Below, piece after piece: positions 57,986-64,000 of a stretch of DNA of 64,000 nt. The stretch is taken from NCBI RefSeq assembly GCF_004016445.2, contig NZ_SADT02000001.1, positions 291,630 through 355,629 of the forward strand, given 5' to 3'. The notes below the pieces were generated by a model. It ran no database searches and was not told where the DNA came from. It saw only the letters and a program-made list of their open reading frames with translations. A program made the position numbers and the translations under genes. The stretch is from Mesorhizobium sp. M2E.F.Ca.ET.219.01.1.1. GTDB taxonomy: Bacteria; Pseudomonadota; Alphaproteobacteria; Rhizobiales; Rhizobiaceae. Within the stretch, counting starts at the first letter, position 1, and the number at the start of each line of letters is the position of its first letter.

Positions 57986-58060
57986 ATGAACAGTGTCATC
58001 TATCTCATCGGTCTGATCGTCGTCGTGCTCGCGGTGCTTTCCTTCCTCGGTTTTCACTAG
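57986..58060 (+). CDS. Tiny membrane peptide, 24 aa
   Basis: Reads MNSVIYLIGLIVVVLAVLSF then LGFH: one membrane span. A strong GGAGGAGG precedes the ATG and an EcfG-like site (57935-57959) ends 26 bases upstream. The next gene starts 8 bases after its stop, so it heads the DUF3618/holin-like operon. Confidence 0.72.
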   Translation: MNSVIYLIGLIVVVLAVLSFLGFH

Positions 58061-58068
58061 GAGGCACC

Positions 58069-58683
58069 ATGCAGCGCGAGAACGATCGGGGCCGCGAGCC
58101 CGCCGACTTTGCTAGGGCAAAGGACGAACTTTCCGACAGGATCCAGGAAGAAACGCAAAGCGCCGGCGAAGCGCTCCACGATGCCCGTGACGAGGTCGCC
58201 CGCAGGGCCGGCGCGTATGCGGGCGAAGCCCAGCAGGCCGCCGCCGAAAAAGCCGAGCAGGCGCAGCGCGATATCGGATCGAGCCTGTCCGCTTTCGGCG
58301 GCGCCCTGCGTGCCGCGAGCGATCACCTGGCCGAGAGCGATCAGAGCGCGGCCTCGCAATTCATGCAGGAGGCGGCGAGCGGGCTGGAACGGCTGTCCTC
58401 CTCGTTGAAGGAGAAGCCGTTCGGACAAGTCCTCGAAGACGTCCAGTCCTTTGGCCGTCAGAATCCTGGAGCGCTTCTTGCCGGTTCGGTTCTGGCGGGA
58501 CTGGCGCTTGGCCGATTCATCAAGGCTTCGCCGCCCGGAAACCACCGCCAGACGCAGGGCGCGGCCACGCCTGAGTATCCCAGCCAAACCGGCACGGAAA
58601 CGAGTGCCGGCCGCAGTCAACCTCCGGTCAACTGGGGTTCCGACGGCGGCATACCGGGGAACGCAGCGGAGCTGAAGAAATGA
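58069..58683 (+). CDS. Hypothetical protein with coiled coil and one span, 204 aa
   Basis: Long Ala/Glu/Gln-rich helical N-terminal half (GEALHDARDEVARRAGAYAG, AAAEKAEQAQRDIG), then PFGQVLEDVQSFGRQNPGAL and LLAGSVLAGLALGRFI as a membrane segment, and a polar Gly/Ser tail. GAGGCACC precedes the ATG. Four-base overlap with the next gene. Probably a membrane-associated envelope stress protein. Confidence 0.82.
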   Translation: MQRENDRGREPADFARAKDELSDRIQEETQSAGEALHDARDEVARRAGAYAGEAQQAAAEKAEQAQRDIGSSLSAFGGALRAASDHLAESDQSAASQFMQEAASGLERLSSSLKEKPFGQVLEDVQSFGRQNPGALLAGSVLAGLALGRFIKASPPGNHRQTQGAATPEYPSQTGTETSAGRSQPPVNWGSDGGIPGNAAELKK

Positions 58684-59072
58684 GCACTCAGGATAATCCA
58701 AGTCTCGGCACATTGGTCGCCGATCTGGCGCAACAGGTAAGCAGGCTCGTGCAAACGGAGGCCAGGCTCCTAAGGGCGGAAATCTCGGAGAGCGCGACCA
58801 AGGCCGGGGCAGGCGCCGTCGAGGTGCTGGGCGGCGCGATATGCCTGCTCGCGGCGCTTTTGGTCTTGTTGCAGGCGCTGGTCATCGCCCTGGCTCGGCT
58901 TGGCCTGGGCGCCGGGTGGTCCTCCTTGCTCGTCGGCGTGGTGGTTGCCGTTCTGGGCGTGATCCTATTGCGGACGGGCATGGCAAGCATGGCGCCCTCC
59001 GAGCTCGCGCCGGACCGTACACAAGAACAGCTCAAGCGTGACGTGAACGTGATCAAGGAACAAGCGAGATGA
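58680..59072 (+). CDS. Holin-X/phage-holin-superfamily-like membrane protein
   Basis: 130 residues: LVADLAQQVSRLVQTEARLL, a helical segment, then two spans (GGAICLLAALLVLLQALVIA and LLVGVVVAVLGVILL). The pattern matches the small Actinobacterial Holin-X/DUF1469-like proteins that accompany DUF3618. No evidence of real lysis function. Overlaps both neighbours by four bases. Confidence 0.82.
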   Translation: MSTQDNPSLGTLVADLAQQVSRLVQTEARLLRAEISESATKAGAGAVEVLGGAICLLAALLVLLQALVIALARLGLGAGWSSLLVGVVVAVLGVILLRTGMASMAPSELAPDRTQEQLKRDVNVIKEQAR

Positions 59073-59935
59073 CTGACAAATCCGCAGCCGAGCTCGAACG
59101 CGAGGCGGAAGCCACGCGCGCAAGAGTGGTGGCAACCGCCGACTCCATTCGCGACAAGATGACCCCCGGGCAGCTCTTCGACGAGTTCACCGGGCTTTTC
59201 AGGAATGGCGCGGGCTCCGACATGCTCCACAACCTGAAGGTCCAGGTGCGGGACAATCCGTTGCCGCTGACCGTGATCGGCGCGGGCCTGGCTTGGCTGA
59301 TGTTGGGCAGCGGCGCTTCGGCCGCGTCGGCTGGTACCGACGGTGTGACACGGCGCGGTCCCGGGCTCGACCATGGAGCATTCGGCGCTGGAATGGGTTC
59401 GAGGGTCTCGGATGCGGCAGGCTCTGTCGCCGATGCGGCCAGCGGAGCGACCGCAACTGTTTCGGGGATGGCAAGCGAAGCAGCCGGCACAGTGTCGGAC
59501 ATGGCAAACAGCGCGGCGGACACACTCGCGAGCTCGGCGGCAGCTACGGCCGATATGGCGACGAGCGCCGGCCGTTCCGCGCACAATCTGCTTCAGGACC
59601 AGCCTCTCGCCGCGGCCGCCGTCGGCCTCGCCATCGGAGCTGCGATCGGCGCCATGCTGCCCCACACGGAACTCGAGGACGAGCAATTGGGCGGCTACCG
59701 CGAGAAGCTTCGGGAAAGCGCCGAAGAGACTTTGAAAGAAGGCCTCGACGCCGCAAAGCAGGTCGCGGCCGAAGCCTACCAGACGGCGAGCGACGAAGCC
59801 GGACGGCTGGCGTCAAGCGAGGGGACGCTGGCCGATAAAGTCGGCGGTGTCGTCAAGGCCGCGGCCGACAAGACTGATGAGTCGGTGCGCCAGAGGCTCT
59901 CCGATTCCGATCCGTTCTCCTCGCGGGAATCGTAA
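59069..59935 (+). CDS. DUF3618 protein, extended
   Basis: 288 residues. The N-terminal DUF3618 signature (AAELEREAEATRARV, DSIRDKMTPGQLFDEF) is followed by a hydrophobic segment (LTVIGAGLAWLMLGSGAS), a long Ala/Ser/Gly-rich stretch, a second hydrophobic glycine-rich segment (AAAVGLAIGAAIGAML) and a charged amphipathic tail. Probably membrane-bound. Four-base overlap with the preceding gene; last gene of the operon. Confidence 0.85.
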   Translation: MTDKSAAELEREAEATRARVVATADSIRDKMTPGQLFDEFTGLFRNGAGSDMLHNLKVQVRDNPLPLTVIGAGLAWLMLGSGASAASAGTDGVTRRGPGLDHGAFGAGMGSRVSDAAGSVADAASGATATVSGMASEAAGTVSDMANSAADTLASSAAATADMATSAGRSAHNLLQDQPLAAAAVGLAIGAAIGAMLPHTELEDEQLGGYREKLRESAEETLKEGLDAAKQVAAEAYQTASDEAGRLASSEGTLADKVGGVVKAAADKTDESVRQRLSDSDPFSSRES

Positions 59936-59952
59936 TCGGAACTCACGTTCAA

Positions 59953-59977
59953 GGAACAATGCACGCCGCCGACGGTT
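59953..59977 (+). promoter_or_regulatory. EcfG-like promoter, GGAAC-N16-GGTT
   Basis: 31 bases before the YciE-type gene at 60009. Confidence 0.65.
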
Positions 59978-60008
59978 CGGGCGGCGTCAGATCGATGGAG
60001 ACACTGAA

Positions 60009-60518
60009 ATGGCAGAATCGCGCGAATGGCTTGTCCAATGGTTGAGGGACGCTCACGCCATGGAGGAGCAGGCAGAGACGATGCTGTCGGGACAATTGAG
60101 CCGGATTGAGAGCTACCCTCAGCTCAGTGACCGAATTCGCACTCATCTGGAAGAGACGAAAGAGCAGGCAAGGCGGCTGAAGAGCTGCCTGGACCGCCTC
60201 GACGAAGGATCGTCCATGCTGAAGGATGCAGGCGGCAAGCTGACTGCCACGGCACAATCGATCAGCGGCGTGTTCGCCGGCGACGAAGTCATGAAAGGCT
60301 CACTGGCGAGCTACACTTTCGAACACATGGAAATCGCCTCCTACACGATCCTCATCGCTGTGGCCAATGCCGCGGGCGAGGCCGAAATTGCCCGCGTGTG
60401 CGGACAGAACCTGCGTGAGGAGGAAGCTATGGCCGAGTGGCTGAAGAGCAACCTGCCGCAGGTCACAGAACAGTTCTTGGCGCGGGCAGACATGGACAGC
60501 GACAGCGCGAAACGCTGA
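60009..60518 (+). CDS. Ferritin-like DUF892 (YciE-type) protein
   Basis: 169 residues: LVQWLRDAHAMEEQAETMLS, THLEETKEQARRLKSCLDRL, YTFEHMEIASYTILIAVANA and LREEEAMAEWL, a four-helix bundle with the expected carboxylates. An EcfG-like site (59953-59977) ends 31 bases upstream. The family is stress-induced in enterobacteria; iron binding is assumed from the fold. Confidence 0.9.
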   Translation: MAESREWLVQWLRDAHAMEEQAETMLSGQLSRIESYPQLSDRIRTHLEETKEQARRLKSCLDRLDEGSSMLKDAGGKLTATAQSISGVFAGDEVMKGSLASYTFEHMEIASYTILIAVANAAGEAEIARVCGQNLREEEAMAEWLKSNLPQVTEQFLARADMDSDSAKR

Positions 60519-60607
60519 GTTTGGAAGCAGGAACAATCGGAGGTTCCACGAGTCCAGGAACATTCCTTGCTGAAAATCATTAGGGTCGCTGCGGTCCTGG
60601 AGTTCCC

Positions 60608-61828
60608 GTGGCGATTTCGAACATCCAACTTGGCTTGCTCGACCTGAGTCGGACGACGCTGGCGCTGGCGTTTGTCGGTCTGCTCGCCGTCGCCGTCCCC
60701 GCGCTTGCCGGGCCGCAGACGATGGTGATCGGCTATCTCGGCGAACAGCGCAAACTGCCTCTATCTCTTGGGCCGTTGGACGAGGCCGTCACCGATGATG
60801 GTCTGCAAGGTGCCAGGCTGGGCATTGCCGACGACGCCGGCACGGGCCGCTTTCTCGGCCAGCAATTTCGTCTGCAAGAAAAGGTTCTCAAGCCGGGCGA
60901 AGCGCCTGCCGAAGCTGTCAACGCGTTCGCAGCCGCCGGCATCAGCTTCATTGTTGCCGATCTCGATGCCGCGCAATTGCTGCAGGCGAGCGCAGCGTCT
61001 GGTGCCCAGCGGATGACGCTGTTCAACAGCCGCGACCCTGATGACGGCCTGCGTCAGGAGAACTGCCGAAGAAACATTCTGCACACCATTCCGAGCCGCG
61101 CCATGCTGGCCGACGCCTTGGCGCAATACCTGGTCTGGAAAGGCTGGCAGCACTGGTTCCTGCTGACTGGTCCGCATCCCGACGACTTGGCCATGGCGGC
61201 GGCCTTTCGACGGGCAGCGACGCGTTTCGGGGCGCAGATCACCATCGACAAACCTTGGACGTTTCGGCCCGCCAACGGCCGCGCCGACACTGGACATGTC
61301 ACGCTGCAGACCGAGATCCCTGCCGCAACGCAGGTTGGCGACTATGATGTTCTGGTCGTCGCCGATGAAGCCGACGAATTCGGCGCCTATCTCGAGGGGC
61401 GCACCGCCTTGCCGAGGACGGTGGCCGGGACGCAAGGGCTTGTCGCGACCGGCTGGAGCGCGGTCGACCAAGAATGGGGCGCCACGCAGCTCCAGGACCG
61501 CTTTCACAAGCAGGCCGGACGCTGGATGCTGCCCAGCGATTACGCTGCCTGGCTGGCGGTCAGAAGCATCGGCGAGGCGGCAACGCGGCTGCACAGCCTC
61601 GATCCGACTGCGATAGCAAAGTATCTGCGCGGCGACGATTTCCTGCTCGCCGGCTTCAAGGGGCAAGGGCTGAGTTTCCGTCCGTGGGACGGGCAGATGC
61701 GCCAGCCCATTCTGATCGCAGGCCCGCGGCTGCTCGTTTCCAGTTCGCCACAACCGGGTTTTCTGCATCAGCGCACGCCGCTCGACACTCTGGGCATCGA
61801 CCTGGAGGAGAGCACATGCAGATTCTGA
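60608..61828 (+). CDS. PQQ-associated ABC transporter substrate-binding protein
   Basis: 406 residues. GTG start with GGAG 6-7 bases upstream. Signal peptide (LALAFVGLLAVAVPALAG) then a Leu/Ile/Val-type periplasmic binding fold (MVIGYLGEQR, GISFIVADLDAAQLLQAS, LVWKGWQHWFLLTGPHPDD). With the beta-propeller and ABC ATPase that follow, this matches the ABC system found with PQQ-dependent alcohol oxidation. The ligand is unknown. A weak EcfG-like site (CATT at -10) lies at 60557-60581. Confidence 0.88.
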   Translation: MAISNIQLGLLDLSRTTLALAFVGLLAVAVPALAGPQTMVIGYLGEQRKLPLSLGPLDEAVTDDGLQGARLGIADDAGTGRFLGQQFRLQEKVLKPGEAPAEAVNAFAAAGISFIVADLDAAQLLQASAASGAQRMTLFNSRDPDDGLRQENCRRNILHTIPSRAMLADALAQYLVWKGWQHWFLLTGPHPDDLAMAAAFRRAATRFGAQITIDKPWTFRPANGRADTGHVTLQTEIPAATQVGDYDVLVVADEADEFGAYLEGRTALPRTVAGTQGLVATGWSAVDQEWGATQLQDRFHKQAGRWMLPSDYAAWLAVRSIGEAATRLHSLDPTAIAKYLRGDDFLLAGFKGQGLSFRPWDGQMRQPILIAGPRLLVSSSPQPGFLHQRTPLDTLGIDLEESTCRF

Positions 61829-62775
61829 TCACGCTCGTTCTGATGCTAATCCTTGTCCCTCCCGCGGCGGCCGAGACGATTTACGTCTCCAACGAGCAGG
61901 ACAACACCGTCGCGGTCGTCGACGGTGCGACCATGACACTGCAGGCGGCGATCGACGTCGGTCGGCGCCCGCGCGGAATGGCGCTTTCGGTTGACAAGAA
62001 GACGCTGTTCGTTGCCGAAGGCGACGACAACCGCATCGACGTGGTCGATCTCGCCAAGCGGCAGGTCGTCGGTCAACTGCCTTCGGGCGCCGATCCGGAA
62101 TTCTTTGTCGTGCACCCGGACGGCAAGCGGCTCTTCGTCGCCAATGAGAACGACAACCAGGTCTCGGTGGTGGATATAGCTGGCGCCAAAATCATCGGCA
62201 CAGTCGATGTCGGCGTCGAGCCGGAGGGGATGGCGGTCAGCGCCGATGGCCGAGCCGTTGCCTGCACGTCGGAGACAACGAGCATGGTCCATCTCATCGA
62301 TGCCGCTACGCTCGAACTCATCGACAATCTGCTCGTCGACACGCGCCCGCGCGCCGTGGCGTTCTCGGTGGACGGCAAGCAATTATGGGTGTCGTCCGAA
62401 ATCCGAGGCACCGTCACCGTCTTCGACACCGCGACACGCGCTCAAACGGGCAAGATCGAGTTCGAGGTGCCGGGTATCCGGCGTGAGGGCGTGCAAGCGG
62501 TCGGCATCGAGATGTCACGCGACGGCGCGACTGCCTATGTCGCGCTCGGCCCGGCCAACAGGATTGCCGAGGTCGACACGAAGACATTCACGGTCAGGCG
62601 CCTCTATCTCGTCGGCCAGCGACCCTGGCATGTCGCGCTCTCTGACGACCAGAAGCAACTGATCAGCGCCAACGGCAACTCCGGCGACATCTCCTTCATC
62701 GACCTGGAGAATCAGGAGGTCGTGAAATCGCTGCCGGTGGGGCGCGGTCCATGGGGCGTCGTGATCGGCCCATGA
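61816..62775 (+). CDS. Periplasmic YVTN-type beta-propeller (PQQ-dependent catabolism associated)
   Basis: 319 residues. Signal peptide (LITLVLMLILVPPAAA), then seven-bladed repeats such as TIYVSNEQDNTVAVVDG, LFVAEGDDNRIDVVDL and LFVANENDNQVSVVDI. The start lies 13 bases inside the end of the binding-protein gene. Family members neighbour PQQ alcohol dehydrogenases; the biochemical role is unproven. Confidence 0.88.
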   Translation: MQILITLVLMLILVPPAAAETIYVSNEQDNTVAVVDGATMTLQAAIDVGRRPRGMALSVDKKTLFVAEGDDNRIDVVDLAKRQVVGQLPSGADPEFFVVHPDGKRLFVANENDNQVSVVDIAGAKIIGTVDVGVEPEGMAVSADGRAVACTSETTSMVHLIDAATLELIDNLLVDTRPRAVAFSVDGKQLWVSSEIRGTVTVFDTATRAQTGKIEFEVPGIRREGVQAVGIEMSRDGATAYVALGPANRIAEVDTKTFTVRRLYLVGQRPWHVALSDDQKQLISANGNSGDISFIDLENQEVVKSLPVGRGPWGVVIGP

Positions 62776-63497
62776 ACGCCCTGGCCGTCGAGAATCTGAG
62801 CCACAATTTCGGAACCCGCCAGGTTCTTCAGAATGTCTCGTTCACTGTGGCTGAAGGCAGAATGTGTATCCTGCTTGGCCGTAACGGCGCCGGTAAGACG
62901 ACGTTGTTCTCGCTGGTGACCGGTCTCTATTACGCGCGCACCGGGCTGGTGCGCGTCTTCGATATGGCGATGCAGGCGAACCCTTCCGCCGCGCTCGCGC
63001 AAATGGGCGTCGTCTTCCAGTTGCCGACGCTCGATCTCGATCTGACGGCGGGCGAGAACCTGCGCTACCACGCCGCGCTGCACGGACTTCCGATGGAACT
63101 GAGCAAGGCGCGCTCACGGGAGGAATTGAGCCGCCTCGAAGTGCTGGACAGGATCGACGATCGGACCCGCGCGCTATCCGGCGGCCAGCGCCGGCGCGTG
63201 GAGATTGCGCGGGCGCTGATGCACCGCCCGCGCCTGCTGCTGCTCGACGAGCCGACCACCGGGCTTGACGTGCCGGGACGGCGCGCGCTCGAGCAGCATG
63301 TAAGGGACCTTTGCCGCGAGCGTGGCATTGCCGTGCTGTGGGCGACGCATTTCCTTGAAGAGGTGGCGGCCGACGATGATGTCGTGGTGCTGGATCGGGG
63401 GAGGGTGTGCTGGACCGGCCTCGCGGACCGCATCGTGCCCGAGCTCGGCGTAGGAAGCGTCGCTGAAGCATTCGCCTTGCTGACGGGTTCGCCATGA
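62772..63497 (+). CDS. ABC transporter ATP-binding protein (PQQ-associated)
   Basis: 241 residues. Walker A LGRNGAGKTTLFSL, signature LSGGQRRRVEIARAL, Walker B LLLLDEPTTGLD, and switch histidine in WATHFLEE. ABC-2-type exporter ATPase. Four-base overlap (ATGA) with the propeller gene and with the permease gene. Confidence 0.92.
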   Translation: MNALAVENLSHNFGTRQVLQNVSFTVAEGRMCILLGRNGAGKTTLFSLVTGLYYARTGLVRVFDMAMQANPSAALAQMGVVFQLPTLDLDLTAGENLRYHAALHGLPMELSKARSREELSRLEVLDRIDDRTRALSGGQRRRVEIARALMHRPRLLLLDEPTTGLDVPGRRALEQHVRDLCRERGIAVLWATHFLEEVAADDDVVVLDRGRVCWTGLADRIVPELGVGSVAEAFALLTGSP

Positions 63498-64000
63498 AAG
63501 TCGATCACGCATTACGGGCACTCGACGGCATCTTGCGGCGGGAAATGCTGCGCTCGCTCCGGCAGCGCGCGCGCCTTTTCTCCGCAATGGTGAGGCCGCT
63601 GGTCTGGCTGGCGATTTTCGCGGCCGGCTTCCGCTCCGTTCTCGGCCTGTCGATCACGCCGCCCTACCAGACCTATGTTCTTTACGAGGTCTATGTAGTG
63701 CCTGGGCTGGCGGCCATGATGCTGCTGTTCCATGCCATGGCGAGCTCGTTGGCCATGGTCTATGACCGCGAGATGGGCAGCATGCGCCTGTTGCTGACGG
63801 CCCCGCTGCCGCGCTGGTACCTGCTTGCCGCGCGCCTGCTGGCTAGCGTGATTGTCGGCCTGCCGCTCGTCTATCTGTTTCTTTTCGTGTCGCGCTTCTG
63901 GGACGTGCGGCCGCCGATCCTGGGCTATGTCGCCGTGTTCCCGGCGCTCGTGCTGTCGGGCTTGATGCTCGGCGCGTTCGGTCTGTTGGTCTCCTCGATG
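63494..64000 (+). CDS. ABC-2 type permease (cut by window edge)
   Basis: Starts MKVDHALRALDGILRREMLR; 169 codons are visible before the window ends. Hydrophobic segments (VRPLVWLAIFAAGFRSV, VPGLAAMMLLFHAMASSLA, LLASVIVGLPLVYLFLF, VFPALVLSGLMLGAFGLLV) and DREMGSMRLLLTAPLPRWYL are typical of ABC-2 permeases. Partner of the ATPase just upstream. Confidence 0.9.
   Translation, partial: MKVDHALRALDGILRREMLRSLRQRARLFSAMVRPLVWLAIFAAGFRSVLGLSITPPYQTYVLYEVYVVPGLAAMMLLFHAMASSLAMVYDREMGSMRLLLTAPLPRWYLLAARLLASVIVGLPLVYLFLFVSRFWDVRPPILGYVAVFPALVLSGLMLGAFGLLVSSM

Noticed and set aside
60557..60581. EcfG site for the PQQ-associated ABC genes
   Set aside because: The -10 is CATT, lacking the GTT core shared by all listed sites; left as a weak possibility.
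1..64000. CRISPR arrays, insertion sequences, prophage, tRNA or rRNA genes
   Set aside because: Looked for spaced direct repeats, transposase or integrase motifs and cloverleaf or rRNA sequence; none seen.

Overview
The window is GC-rich alphaproteobacterial chromosome of the Rhizobiales type, most like Mesorhizobium. The genus is an inference from protein style and neighbourhoods (pqqABCDE, paoABC, many small stress proteins, HWE/HisKA_2 kinases with single-domain receivers); no rRNA, tRNA or species marker was seen. It holds about 90 genes, mostly short units facing both ways, many encoding proteins under 110 residues. I saw no insertion sequence, prophage or CRISPR array.

The dominant pattern is regulatory. 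By eye I find 35 intergenic sites of the form GGAAC-N16/17-NGTT, nearly all a short distance upstream of a start codon and pointing at it. This is the promoter form of EcfG, the general stress response (GSR) sigma factor of alphaproteobacteria. The driven genes fit: KatE catalase, DUF4142 and YflT-like stress proteins, a ferritin-like DUF892 protein, DUF2934, short-chain dehydrogenases, a pyruvate-oxidase-like TPP enzyme, an isoaspartate methyltransferase/esterase fusion, a periplasmic aldehyde oxidoreductase, and many tiny membrane or acidic disordered proteins. The window reads as a GSR effector island. ecfG, phyR and nepR themselves were not found.

Layout. 0-4 kb: alcohol dehydrogenase, SDR and small stress proteins. 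4.4-9.8 kb: two receivers and a CheB / CheB-CheR-PAS-HisKA_2 kinase / receiver operon. 10-15 kb: small proteins, a frameshifted gene, and a receiver protein with a sigma-region-2-like tail behind a consensus EcfG promoter. 15-26 kb: isoaspartate methyltransferase/esterase, TPP enzyme, an alpha/beta hydrolase broken by a stop codon, katE, the first DUF4142/YflT pair, a cysteine hydrolase. 26-31 kb: membrane proteins, then a Crp / PAS-HWE kinase / receiver module. 31-37 kb: gamma-glutamylcyclotransferase-like protein, nucleotidyltransferase plus phosphoesterase, FAD oxidoreductase, ATP-dependent DNA ligase, GFA and PPC proteins. 37-44 kb: paoABC, flavodoxin-like protein, Tat-exported SDR, a broken YCII-like gene. 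44-48 kb: exonuclease III, the second DUF4142/YflT pair, VOC and DUF1003 proteins. 48.6-52 kb: pqqABCDE read leftward. 52-60.5 kb: ferritin-like proteins, iron-permease-like protein, a divergent Nramp operon and a DUF3618/holin-like envelope operon. 60.6-64 kb: the ABC system (binding protein, beta-propeller, ATPase, permease cut by the edge) usually found with PQQ-dependent alcohol oxidation.

Non-coding signals include three candidate stress sRNAs, each an EcfG-like promoter followed about 90-100 nt later by a terminator-like hairpin (plus two weaker ones), two families of palindromic intergenic repeats, and a stem-loop between pqqA and pqqB. All coordinates, starts and promoter matches were read by eye.
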